Source: Ophiura sarsii
Taxonomy: Eukaryota; Echinodermata; Ophiuroidea; Amphilepidida; Ophiuridae
Length of the DNA stretch: 64,000 bases
Direction: 5' to 3'
Assembly (NCBI GenBank): GCA_035610835.1
Contig: CM069457.1
Location: 41,209,319-41,273,318, forward strand
Notes under the pieces: generated by a model
What the model was told of the DNA's origin: nothing
Seen by the model: the letters and a program-made list of their open reading frames with translations, nothing else
The model's database searches: none
Translations under genes and position numbers: made by a program
In this document: positions 46,728 to 57,700 of the stretch, piece after piece
Layout of the letters: each line of letters opens with the position of its first letter
How positions within the stretch are numbered: position 1 is the stretch's first letter

Positions 46728-49700
46728 CTGCAGAAAATGAGGCAAGAAAAATGAAAAAGTGAGTCTACAGACAAACAGAAACAATCAACATTTAAAGTCA
46801 TGTTTTTCATCATAGGGTTTCATGCCTTCCACATTGTTAGGGGTGGTGTTTAAAAAACCACCAAGTGGTGGGGATGGGTCAAATTAATTAAACCTTTTTC
46901 AATAGACCTATCTAAAGTTGAATAGATGGGGTTTTCCCTTGTCTCAATAGATACCCTAGAACACTACAAACCTTAAATCAGCGATGCTCTCACTCAATGT
47001 GACTTTTGCGATAGGAAAATTGTCTGGGAAGTTATGATACCCTACAAAATTCACAATGTTGATTGAGGGCATTGCTGATTTTTTTACCTCACCATTTTCC
47101 CCTAACAGAGAATGCTTGATAGAAATTCATGACCCTCATACGAGTATTAGGAGTACCAGGAACAATGTGAGAGTGGATTGAGCTCGGTTTGAATTTGTAT
47201 TTGATGTGAAAATGTTGATTTCAAAGTGTAATTTTTGTGACGTCAGAACTTTCGGAAGTCAATGAGAAGTTGTGAGACTCTAGTATGGACTCTTTTATGG
47301 AGTCACTATTGGGAGTTGGGACAAGGTTTTCCTTTGCCGATACGAAAGCCTATGTTTTATTTCTGGACTCTTTTATGGAGTCACTATTGGGAGTTGGGAC
47401 GAGGTTTTCCCGTGCCGATACGAAAGCTTATGTTTTATTTCTGTCATCGGGCAGATATGTTGGTCTATACAATATTTTATAGAGTGTTCTAATGAGCCTT
47501 TTATAAAAGGAGCAATTTGCACTTGAAAGTTTATGTTCACGATCGACAGGAAGAATAAAGGCTATTAAGTGCCGCAAGGAATTGTGGGTAAATTTTGATC
47601 ATGTGATCAAATTGCAGGGTTGCACTGTTTGCAGAATTTTTGAGTCGGATATGACAAAGATTTGGTAAGTTTTACACTTTTAAAAGTTGATACGATTTAA
47701 TGATATAGTATTTGACATTAAAGGTAAACTTGATGTTTTCTATTTTACTTGAAAGGTCATCCTTAAAATTGTCACATTCCAAAGTTAGAGTTGCATAACT
47801 CCCAACGGTTCTATTTTTAGAACCACAAGGTCACAAAATATTTGCCCATTGAGTAGTACACAAACAGGCTGTTGGTTAACCACCTTTGGCAGTAATTCAC
47901 CATATTTTAGCCTATAATATCTAAATGGAACATTTCTGGCCCTAAGATTTTTCAGACATAATGAGAAAAATATGGGGGATTTTTCAGACATATGAGAAAA
48001 ATATGGGGGATTCTGATATCAAAATATCTTGATGTGAAAAAAAAAAAAATAGCCCCCAAAAAAGTGATCGGAACATACACCTTTAATACCAAGGACAGTT
48101 ATTACAAACTGGTCAATTTAATTCAGAATAGGCCTAATTTTTGTTATCAAGCTCTTTTATCAAGAGCCTTTTCAAAAGAAAAGAAAAGAAAATCGAGGAT
48201 TTCAACAAATCATCCAAAAATGATTTACATGTAAGAATGGCAGTAGGCCTACTCAGTCATTAAAACGTCAGTCAATGTCTTTTTGACTTTTTTATTCAAT
48301 TTTAAGTTAACAATTCAAATTGTCATTTTTCTACTTAGTATAAAATTTGTTTAGTACAACAAATCATACTTAGTGTTGTTTGTCATCAGTTGGTATTATT
48401 CATCATAGGTATATTTTGCATGTTTCACTATCTGTCCTCTGTCCCCATCCAAACAGGGTTCTAGCCAGGACCATTTTAGTGCCGGGTAAATTTACTGACG
48501 GCGAACGGAGAAAGTGTATAGCAAACGAAATGCAGTGGATCTTAATGTCTTTTTAGGGTTTTTTAATGCACTTTGAGCAGTGGCGTAACTAGACTTTTTC
48601 ATTTGGGGGGGCAAGAAGGGGCAGTGACTTGAAATGGGGGGGCTCGTAAGATTTGTTGAGTAAAGTGATGCGCGCGCAACGCGCAAAATTTTTCGACTTT
48701 ACAGCTACTTTTTGGACAATTGAGCTACATTTTGGCTCTAAACAAGCTTGTACCAAAGACTATTTCATTTTTGGAAGACATATGCGCGCGTAGCGCGCGA
48801 AATTTTTTCATATGTGTACTTTTGACCATCATAATTCCATGATTCCCTTCGTCAAATGAACCGACAGTGCCAATCTCAACCGACACGATGTCATTATTGG
48901 GGGAATTTGGTGTGTACTTTGTTTGTAAATTTCATTTACAGCCGTACTTGATTTCATTTGGGGGTGGGGGAAAGCGGGGGGGGGGGGGGGGGGGGCAAGG
49001 ATTCCAAGTGGGGGGGCTCCCACCCCCCCTGCCCCCCCGCTGGTTACGCCACTGACTTTGAGGGTTCCTGCAACATAATTTCTTGTTTTATGAGGCAGTT
49101 TAATGATTTGATCCACAAATTGTTAAAAAATAAACCAATTTTTTTTTTCAGTGCCGGGCGGCCCCGCCCAGTGCCGCCCACCATAGCTAGGTTAGTAGTT
49201 TACCCCCCTCTCAACTACTAACCTAAGACCCTTGGATTTTTGGCGCCAAAATGGATTCAAATGATCCGTCATCCTCTCCAAACAACTTATCAACTATCCT
49301 CGTGTATATAAAACTGATTTTTGGGACATTTGGGAGGGGGTCTTAGGTTAGTAGTTTACCCCCCTCTCAACTACTAACATAAGACCCTTGGATTTTTGGC
49401 GCCAAAATGGATTCAAATGATCCGTCATCCTCTCTAAACAACTTATCAACTATCCTCGTGTATATAAAACTGATTTTTAGGACATTTGGGAGGGGGTCTT
49501 AGGTTAGTAGTTTACCCCCCTCTCAACTACTAACCTAAGACCCTTGGATTTTTGGCGCCAAAATGGATTCAAATGATCCGTCATCCTCTCCAAACAACTT
49601 ATCAACTATCCTCGTGTATATAAAACTGATTTTTAGGACATTTGGGAGGGGGTCTTAGGTTAGTAGTTTACCCCCTCTCAACTACTAACCTAAGACCCTT

Positions 49701-51215
49701 GGATTTTTGGCTCCAAAATGGATTCAAATGATCCGTCATCCTCTCTAAACAACTTATCAACTATCCTCGTGTATATCAAACTGATTTTTAGGACATTTGG
49801 GAGGGGGTCTTAGGTTAGTAGTTTACCCCCCTCTCAACTACTAACCTAAGACCCTTGGATTTTTGGCGCCAAAATGGATTCAAATGATCCGTCATCCTCT
49901 CCAAACAACTTATAAACTATCCTCGTGTATATAAAACTGATTTTTAGGACATTTGGGAGGGGGTCTTAGGTTAGTAGTTTACCCCCCTCTCAACTACTAA
50001 CCTAAGACCCTTGGATTTTTGGCGCCAAAATGGATTCAAATGATCCGTCATCCTCTCTAAACAACTTATCAACTATCCTCGTGTATTTAAAACTGATTTT
50101 TAGGACATTTGGGAGGGGGTCTTAGTTTTTGGGTCTTAGGTTTTGGGTCTTAGTTTTTGGGTCTTAGGTTTTGGGTCTTAGGTTTTGGGTCTTAGTTTTT
50201 GGGTCTTAGGTTTTGGGTCTTAGGTCTTAGGTCTTAGGTTAGTAGACACCCGGAACCCTGCATCCAAAGTATGACTCACTTCTAAAAACGATTTTTTTGT
50301 GGTAATTTCTGTAAGTGATGTGCGTACATAGACGTTTTTTATTTTGCGATGGGGGGACGAGACTTAATCTGGACCGTGTTGCTGCCACTGTTGCATGATG
50401 AGGTACTCGCAAAAAATGTCTGAACAAATTCTGCCATTGTGTTTACACGGCGGAGAATTATGATTAAATATGGAATAATTTAGCATTTTTATGTTTTAAA
50501 AGTGGCTGAAAAGAAAGAGGACTTTATGAAGGTGTGTAGCTAGTATGAAAATCAACAGGAATGCTGTTTTGCTGTAATTCCCCCAATAATCATTGAAACG
50601 GGCCACCATTCATTATTAGTACTGCAAATCAAATTGACAGTTTCTAGCAATACAATTTCGCCATTCGTTGGTGAGAGGGGGGAAAAAACCCAAAATACCA
50701 ACCACCAACGTATATGGGTTTCCTATAATATAGGCTGTATACTAAATGTTTTAGTCCAGTACTCCACTCCAGTCAGTGATTGAATTGAAATTAATAGGCA
50801 AGGCTAGGCCAGGGCCTAGGGCTAGGCTACTTTGCTTCATTTAAAATGTGTACTAACATGAAATAACACTAAACAAAGAGATTCTCGTTCACATAACAGT
50901 CATGCGAACAGTCATAACCGTCATTTCGTTTCTTCATACACTGGTTACCGGTATAATTTACAAGTAAGCTTACTTAATAAAAAGGTTCAGAATTTGGCAC
51001 CTACGACAGCCTGCGTCCGACACGGTGACATGTAATCAGTCTCTTTACACGTAATTAAAATATTACAGTCCATATTAACGAGCCGAAGTGCATCTCAGTC
51101 GTTTATAATACTTACCAAGTCGTGCATACGCTCCTTGTTTAAAGCGATTCGGGAGCTTTTCAATTATTTTGGCCATCGAAACTACATTACGAATTTTCTG
51201 CAAGGAGGCTGCCAT
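46228..51215 (-). CDS. TIMM29: TIMM29, TIM22 complex subunit of the mitochondrial inner membrane (complete, 2 exons)
   Basis: Exons 51215-51116 and 46727-46228 join G|GA to give 600 nt, 199 residues plus stop. Tim29 is a metazoan component of the TIM22 carrier translocase; it spans the inner membrane once and links TIM22 to the TOM complex. The C-terminal signature NFKDRILDVGFMGKWWSL (about residues 161-178) with DFDIN-EW matches human Tim29 (RVLDVGFVGRWWVL, DCDIND). SNSIRNPDSDAHIQR (about 100-114) matches its ATRNRESEAFVQR. A hydrophobic stretch ATFYMTTLTCATYAW at about 62-76 is the expected membrane segment. The N-terminus is basic and lacks acidic residues until E19, consistent with mitochondrial targeting. 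The protein is shorter than human Tim29 (260 residues), chiefly at the ends. The 4.4-kb intron holds an hAT-like element and a six-unit array. Confidence 0.92.
47284..47452 (+). repeat. Direct duplication of 84 bp in the TIMM29 intron
   Basis: ATGGAGTCACTATTGGGAGT and the following GGACAAGGTTTTCC-GCCGATACGAAAGC occur twice back to back with only a few differences. A distant relative of the sequence just upstream (46960-47285) is present at about 35690-35990. Confidence 0.85.
48578..49054. mobile_element. hAT-like element, 477 bp, with a perfect 8-bp duplication, TIMM29 intron
   Basis: It starts CAGTGGCGTAACTAG and ends GGTTACGCCACTG. ACTTTGAG flanks it at 48570-48577 and 49055-49062. It is a longer, reversed relative of the 40869-41220 copy and shares CTCTAAACAAGCTTGTACCA with it. 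Confidence 0.93.
49189..50124. repeat. Six-unit array of a 156-bp repeat in the TIMM29 intron
   Basis: AGGTTAGTAGTTTACCCCC starts at 49189, 49345, 49501, 49657, 49812 and 49968. Units are nearly identical. Each has an 11-bp hairpin (GGTTAGTAGTT with AACTACTAACC), TTTGGCGCCAAA (one unit has GGCTCC), ATGGATTCAAATGATCC opening a 31-codon frame, and TATATAAAAC. The high identity points to recent amplification or gene conversion. Confidence 0.95.
50119..50243 (+). repeat. GGGTCTTAGGTTTT minisatellite
   Basis: About eight copies of a 14-16 bp unit, GGGTCTTAGGTTTT or GGTCTTAGTTTTTG, grow out of the last 156-bp unit and end in shorter GTCTTAG repeats, then GTTAGTAG. It probably arose by slippage from the array's own edge. 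Confidence 0.9.
51116..51215 (-). CDS. TIMM29: TIMM29 exon 1
   Basis: Residues 1-33 plus one base of G34: MAASLQKIRNVVSMAKIIEK and a basic stretch. The donor is CTTG|GTAAGT-like (GTAAGT changed to GTAAGTA: read GGTAAGTAT). The ATG sits in CAAAATGGCAGCC, resembling the YY1 start-site motif found at many housekeeping promoters. Confidence 0.85.
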
Positions 51216-51702
51216 TTTGAACTATGCCCTCTCGTGTTGAACTTGCTTGAACCACCTCTTTTTCAAGCTCGACCGCTTCCTTAGGTTTTAACGGGTAGGC
51301 ATAGGTGAGCGTGAATCAGTGCTCCTGGGGAGAGTTGGTTAAAGTCCTGTCAAAATACCGCGGGAAATATTGGGATTCCCTCGTCCCTCGCATCACTCAA
51401 TTCATGAATTACACAACTGCAGATTAGGTCTTCTGGATTTAAGCTATACATACACATATATTAAATCATCTTTGATCACTGATCATCAGGTTGACGTGCT
51501 GCATATCTGATCTTTATTCAATGTAATCTTAGCAATATGATTTCATGATTGTATCCCAAAACAAACTAAAAAGTGCGGCCCTAATAAAATTAAAAAAGCT
51601 TACATTGTTGTACACTGCAACAGTCTTCATTTACCATCTTAAGTGACAAACACAATTAGGCCTTTAAGCTTAGTTAATCTGGCATTTAATGGTGGCAGGA
51701 TT
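51216..51702. promoter_or_regulatory. Shared divergent promoter of TIMM29 (-) and MUTYH (+)
   Basis: 487 bp separate the two start codons, which face away from each other. The half next to TIMM29 (to about 51400) is GC-richer, with ACCGCGGGAAATATTGGGATTCCC (51357-51381, an inverted GGGAAT/ATTCCC arrangement). The half next to MUTYH is AT-rich. Transcription starts cannot be fixed from sequence alone. Confidence 0.7.
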
Positions 51703-51778
51703 ATGAAGAGAGAACGATCATTAAGCAGTTCTACAACAAGAATAAGATCAAAAAAGAAAACCGTAGAAAATGAAGCAG
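51703..51778 (+). CDS. MUTYH: MUTYH exon 1
   Basis: Residues 1-25 plus one base: a Lys/Arg/Ser-rich leader like the N-terminus of the nuclear mammalian isoform. It is supported by phase match with exon 2 and by the donor GCAG|GTAAAT. The leader is not conserved, so this exon is the least certain of the six. Confidence 0.75.
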
Positions 51779-54700
51779 GTAAATTGGTATTAATAAATAA
51801 TAAGTGAAATAACTAAAGTACCGTAATCATTAAATTAATAGGTTCACACTAACTTGTTTAAGATGATCAATCATTCAGTTAATTTCAAGGCTGTTATAGG
51901 ATATCCCCCCAGCCCCGGCTTGATACCTTCCAATGTCAGTCCCTCCCCCTGGGAATTGGAAGGTATCAAATCATAAACAATTTCAAAATTGTCAACAACA
52001 AAAAATAGGGGGGCCTCAGTGATGTCAATTGTACTGAGTTCGCCTATATTCGCCTCTGAGAACTTCCCACGACTGCCGCCCTGGGTAAGGGTTACGGCTA
52101 GAGTTAATTAAAGCATGAAACCTCAAATGGCACATTTGATCTCTAATTTTAAATATCAAACTTACGTGGACACCAGTAGTGGCGTACCCAGGGGAGGGGT
52201 GGGGTGGCGATGCTACAGGGGGAAAGGGGAGGGCATTTCCCAAAAGATGTTTTTGTGCCCCCACCTCCTCAAAAAAAAAATTAGTTAAAATTAGAAAAAA
52301 ATGACAATTTTAGCATAAAAAGGCATTTTTTTCGCGCTTCCCGCATATTTTCATACTAAGTTAGACAACATTTGACCATTTTAGTGTAAAATACCACAAA
52401 AAATTGCGCAAATCATTTTTTTTTCATGCTCCCCTATCAAAAATTCTAATCCAATAGTGTAATCCGATTTGTATCAAACCTGTAAGTATAGGTGACATTT
52501 CTCCAATTTTTGTGCTTAAAAGCTCAAAACCTTGCTCGTGGGGAAGAAACAACTTTGTGCAACCCTGCATTATAATTGCATTATTATTATTATTACATTT
52601 TGCACAGGTTCTGACAAGGTCATTGATGAGGCCAGACATCACGCTTTCACAAAACCTGAAATATTGGAGATGAGGGCGCTATTACTCAGATGGTATGATG
52701 AGAATAAAAGAGATCTGCCTTGGAGAGTCATGGTAAGCAAAAAACATAGATTTATAAACTAGATCAGAACACATTTTCTGGAAAACGTTAGTTGGTGTGA
52801 GCATCCGGAAAGCGTTGCTCTTTCAGTGTATTTCAAATCTGCCAACACGGAGAAACACAGCTCCAGTATGTGAACGCCTCGACATCAAATCCCTCCCCCC
52901 TCCCCCTATGATGGAAATGGAAATTCAAAATTGAGTTTTTAAATCTATGGAAATACCCGGCTTCTCCACATTTATGCTTAAGTAGGCAGATCTCAGTTTG
53001 GAGTTTTCATAAAGATGAACTTGAAAATGATTTAACTCCGCTCTGGGAAGTTCAATAAAAAAAAAGTACCATTGTAAAGCTGAAGATCTCTACGTTAATA
53101 ATCAATTACTAACTCAATTTTGATATCTTGCCCAATTGTGTCTAGTTTCGGTAGAACACCACACATTTGTAAGACCTAATATCCTTATGACAGATGATGT
53201 GAAAGTCAACTGCAGTTGTACATATCATTAGTTTCTCATCAGCCTTGGATTTTGGAGGGAAATTTTGTTCACAAAATGTAGCCTGTGGTGTAGCTAAAAG
53301 GAAGTTGGTACACTGAAGTTTGTTGTAGACTACATGTAGGCACTGTCGGCTCATTTGACAAGGTGTTTTTTCCGGTTTGAGAGACACGGCGCCACAACCC
53401 CCTCCATTCTTGCAAACATTCCCACTGGTAAAGTTGCATGAATCCAAGTTGATTCTCATAGATATATTTGAATGGAGGAGAATCCAAAGATTGTTGCAAA
53501 ATCCTTTGCAACAATCGTAATGGGTCCTCGCAACCTTTGATGAACTTCTGACCCTGCGTACAAGCGCGATTATAGCCCCCACACACACGTCACACATAAT
53601 CAGGGGTGGAAATAAGACCCGCCCGCCCGCCCATAGCGGGTAACTTTCGTGTTGGGCAGTTGAAGATGCAAAGGTACCCGTCCGACTGGCGGGTAACATT
53701 TTGATTCAGTTACAATAAGTTCAGGGTAATTTCATCATCAGATGACTGTGTCATGATGATAGAGGAGATCAGGTTGATAGGAGATCAAAGAGAGTATTGG
53801 ATTGATGAACATGGTGAATACGAGGAGCTACGGGCAAGGGTTACAGTGGAACATCGTACAATAAAGACAAAAACATGTTTGTATCATCATTAAAAGTAGT
53901 CTTGCTCTTAATTGTTTGCTGCAAAATATTATGAAAAACCTTCGGCTAGTGGAATTTTTGTCGGGCAGGTAAATTCTGTGAGTTACCTGCTCGACTGGCT
54001 TGTTGAAAAACATCTGAAGTTTGACCACTGCACATAATGCACAGTGTGTTTGTTGCATTCATCTGTGTCTGCGTCCTTCGGTATTCATTCAAGGAGGCTT
54101 CACCAATTTTGAGCTGAACAAACTATAATGTCCTTTGTGTCTTTTTTGTATTCCAAAGTCCAAAAGGGAAGACATCAATGAGAGAGCCTACGCAGTCTGG
54201 GTGTCAGAGATAATGCTACAACAGACACAAGTGGCTACAGTGGTGCGGTACTACAATGCATGGATGAAGGTAGGCTGTGAAAAATGCTGGGTTTGTGAGA
54301 AGGTTTTTAAAGTTTAAGGTGAGGGGTGGCACACTGCTATGGTAGGGTGTTATAGTTGGGCTGGTACAAGTAGCTACAGTGGTGCACATACAATACATGG
54401 ATGAAGGTAGGCTGTAAACAATTATGGGTTTGTTAAAAAAGAATTTTGAGGTTTGTGAAGGGGGTGGCATGCTGCTATATTGGTAGAGTGTTAGCCGGGC
54501 TGATACATAGAGCTACAGTGGCGGGTACTACGATGGTACTATGGTTCTATGATTCTTGAGGTAGTTGGCAGGGGCAGTGGTGATGGGTTGTGCAATCAGC
54601 TTTTTTTGGGTGTCACATGAAGTAACAGGGGTTAAAGGACATTCATCACAGTTGAAAAGGTTGCTCTTAATATGTTATTTTTAGTCAAAATCAATTTACA

Positions 54701-57700
54701 ATATGTAAAAGAGTACGGTTATAAAACTTTAACTGTGTTTATTAGAAATCCTTGAAATCAAGTGGTGATAAAAAGGAAACAAAAGAGGAAAACACTGTAC
54801 AGGGTGGCCCATAACATGATTAATCACTTGATTTGCCTTTAACAAAAGATAAACATGTCGTCGTAGTTCTGTAGTGTAGTCTTATTTAAAGTTTCACATT
54901 TATTAAGTTGGAAAATGTCAGAGCAAATAAAGGCATGTTCATACTCCCGTCGTAGCACATCGGCCGATAAAAGTTGACTTTGGGCAACAACCAAAAATAC
55001 CCCCTGTTTTACGGCTGGACGACCTGTGAAGTAGGGTTGGTCGGGGGTTTTTAAATTTTGTTATTTTAATTTTTAGCTTACTACAAGTAAGCTAAAGCGA
55101 CTCGATGCGAAAGGTCACGGTAAAGGTCAAGGGGAAAGTGCGACTATGAAACATGGTTTTATCTTGGTCACGCAAGTGGTATTTGTCGGAAAATGTATAT
55201 TGAGATGGTGAAACAATATGATCGCATGAATATGTTATAAAATGAGTTAGATTGCCATTCGACAAACTTGGAAATTTTTCGTTATTTTCTTTATTGTCAA
55301 AACTGTATTGACAATACGTGTAAAACGCTATGACATAAAATTTGATGAACACACGGCATGCATGTATCATGATGTACATGCGTGTTTGTCTCATTGTGAT
55401 TGGCTTACTACAGAAATCACGACAGGAAGGGTTAGAGATCATTATTATTCATGATATAATTATTATAATATGTGACCCGCTCCGACGAAACCAGACATAA
55501 GTCGCACAGGATATTTCGAGATAAAGCTCGTCAAAGTTGAAATGGGGGTGAAAAATCTGGCGGATATCAATTTTTGTTTTACATCATTTTTTGATTCTTC
55601 AATATATACTTTAACCCTCAGTTAAACAAAATCAAATTTATTGATGAGGGAGGAAGTACAAAAATCATGCCTTTATTGAGGCAAACTGTGTCCTAAAGTG
55701 GTGATTTATCTTCCAAATACATCGTATTTTCCATAGATAGGCGACACTATGCACTGACTTACCTATAAATAAATTTGGTATCGTTCGAATCGTGAGTCAT
55801 GATCTTGCCATATATGGTAACATTTAATTAATTATGCATCGTATTCATGAATATTGATCATTTAAAATGGTAAACAAATCTGACAGCTGATCTGATCCAA
55901 CGACTCCGATTGGTCCGCGATGACCCCATGAATCTTGTTGGTGTCCGTGTATACTCGCGCACACGCTACTGCGTTTGTGGAACTTCTTTCCACTGTTAAG
56001 CTTTCAATATCGTTAATTTACAGTAAAAGTAAAATACTGAAAACGTTCGCAGATAAAAAATGACTACGAGTGAGTCGAAAGGCTGATATAGCCTAGACGT
56101 GAGTACAAAATAAACCAAATATAAAATGAAAAGGGGTCTTTAAAATAAATGATACATCATCGTCCAACCCCGCCTGTTCCTCATACGGTTCTCCTACTAA
56201 AAAAGGAACCCAAGAGTATGGCGCCGCTTACATCGCCAGCGGTGTGTTTACGTATACGCACGATGTTGCTCTAAAATTCGCTTCATTGTGCACATTTGGT
56301 TGCACTTATGAAAGTTTTATGCATTTTGGTAGTTCACAAAATTATTCTGATGGTAAATCTTGAACGAGTCGCAAATTTAATATGTAATGTTAATGTCCGG
56401 AAGCTGATTAAAACCGGTGCAGATGTGACAATAATAAATGCATGAATGAAGACAACACAGAGAACAGAATTACATATCTACAGTACAGTACACTTTGGTG
56501 GATATTTAGTATATTTTATTGCGTTTTCACTTCCTCGAAAATCTGGACTACCAATTTTCGTAAATCCCGAGTCCCGCCCGAAAAACAAAATCGAGTCCCA
56601 GGAGCACTAATTCCCGAAAATCCCAGCCTATGCCTATAGGCTATGTATGGTTAACTATGTAGTAGTACTATTTTGATATCAGAGGAAAGCCTATCTTATT
56701 CTCAATATTCCCCTAAACCAATCACCTCGGTAAATGTTATTGTTACTTATTGAACCATCCAGAAGAGAACGCCAATTCGCCAACTGGTTTTTGTGGCATT
56801 ACCAAAGTCAAAGTGGCGCACCATTTACAAGGCCAAATAATAAAAAAAAAAGTAGTTTCTCTTCCCCGCGCGTGCGCATCCATTTTGGCCGCCGCGTCAA
56901 AAAATAGTTTTTTTTCTTCAATTTTTTTAATTTTTTTAATTTTTCTTTTTTTAATGTTCTCAAGATCACACTGATGTTGTAAATGGAGAACGTGTCAATA
57001 TTTAAAAAAAACCTGTTAAAATCAAAGAACAACATAACAGGCAAACTGTTAATTATCAAAACATGATAAAAATTAAACTGTATCATCAGATGATATAAAT
57101 AAACCGTGGGTAAAACTGGTGTTATAAAATACCAGTGTGGTCTTCGGGACATTTGTTTGTCGTTTTTGGCTGGAACTGATTTATTTATCAAGATATTCCC
57201 GAGATCACACTGATAGTTTGTAAATCTAGAATACACATCTTTTCTTGTTTAGCTTTTTATTCCTGAAAGAGAAAAAATAGAGAATAAATCCTTGAGTTAT
57301 ATTAAAATAAACATGCAAAATATCGCGAGCAGTTTCCAGTATGTATCCATTTTAAGGTTATAAAGCTAGTCTTAGAAAAGTGGCGGCCATTTTGAAGCAA
57401 AAACATTTCCACCATGTTGGAAAAAGCGAAACCAGTTTTCGAAAAAGGGGCATTCGCCATTTTGGGAAGAAGAAAAAAAATGCCCTCATCTTCCTTTTTT
57501 CAAAAAGTTAGCACGAGAAACTAGTTTTATTTTTACTTGGCCTAAGATCCAGGGGCCATGGGAGTTTGGTGACCTGTACACATATTATTATTTTCATTAA
57601 ATGATGCATATTTTCATAAAATAGGTGTTGTATTTTGCCATTGTTATGTACCCAAGTTATTCATCTCTGTACATATTATTTATTGACCCTTCACACATTA

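Noticed and set aside
53142..53699. 185-codon antisense frame in MUTYH intron 2
   Set aside because: It overlaps a dispersed repeat shared with 1390-1580 (GAGAATC-rich words), shows no domain and has no conserved splice context.
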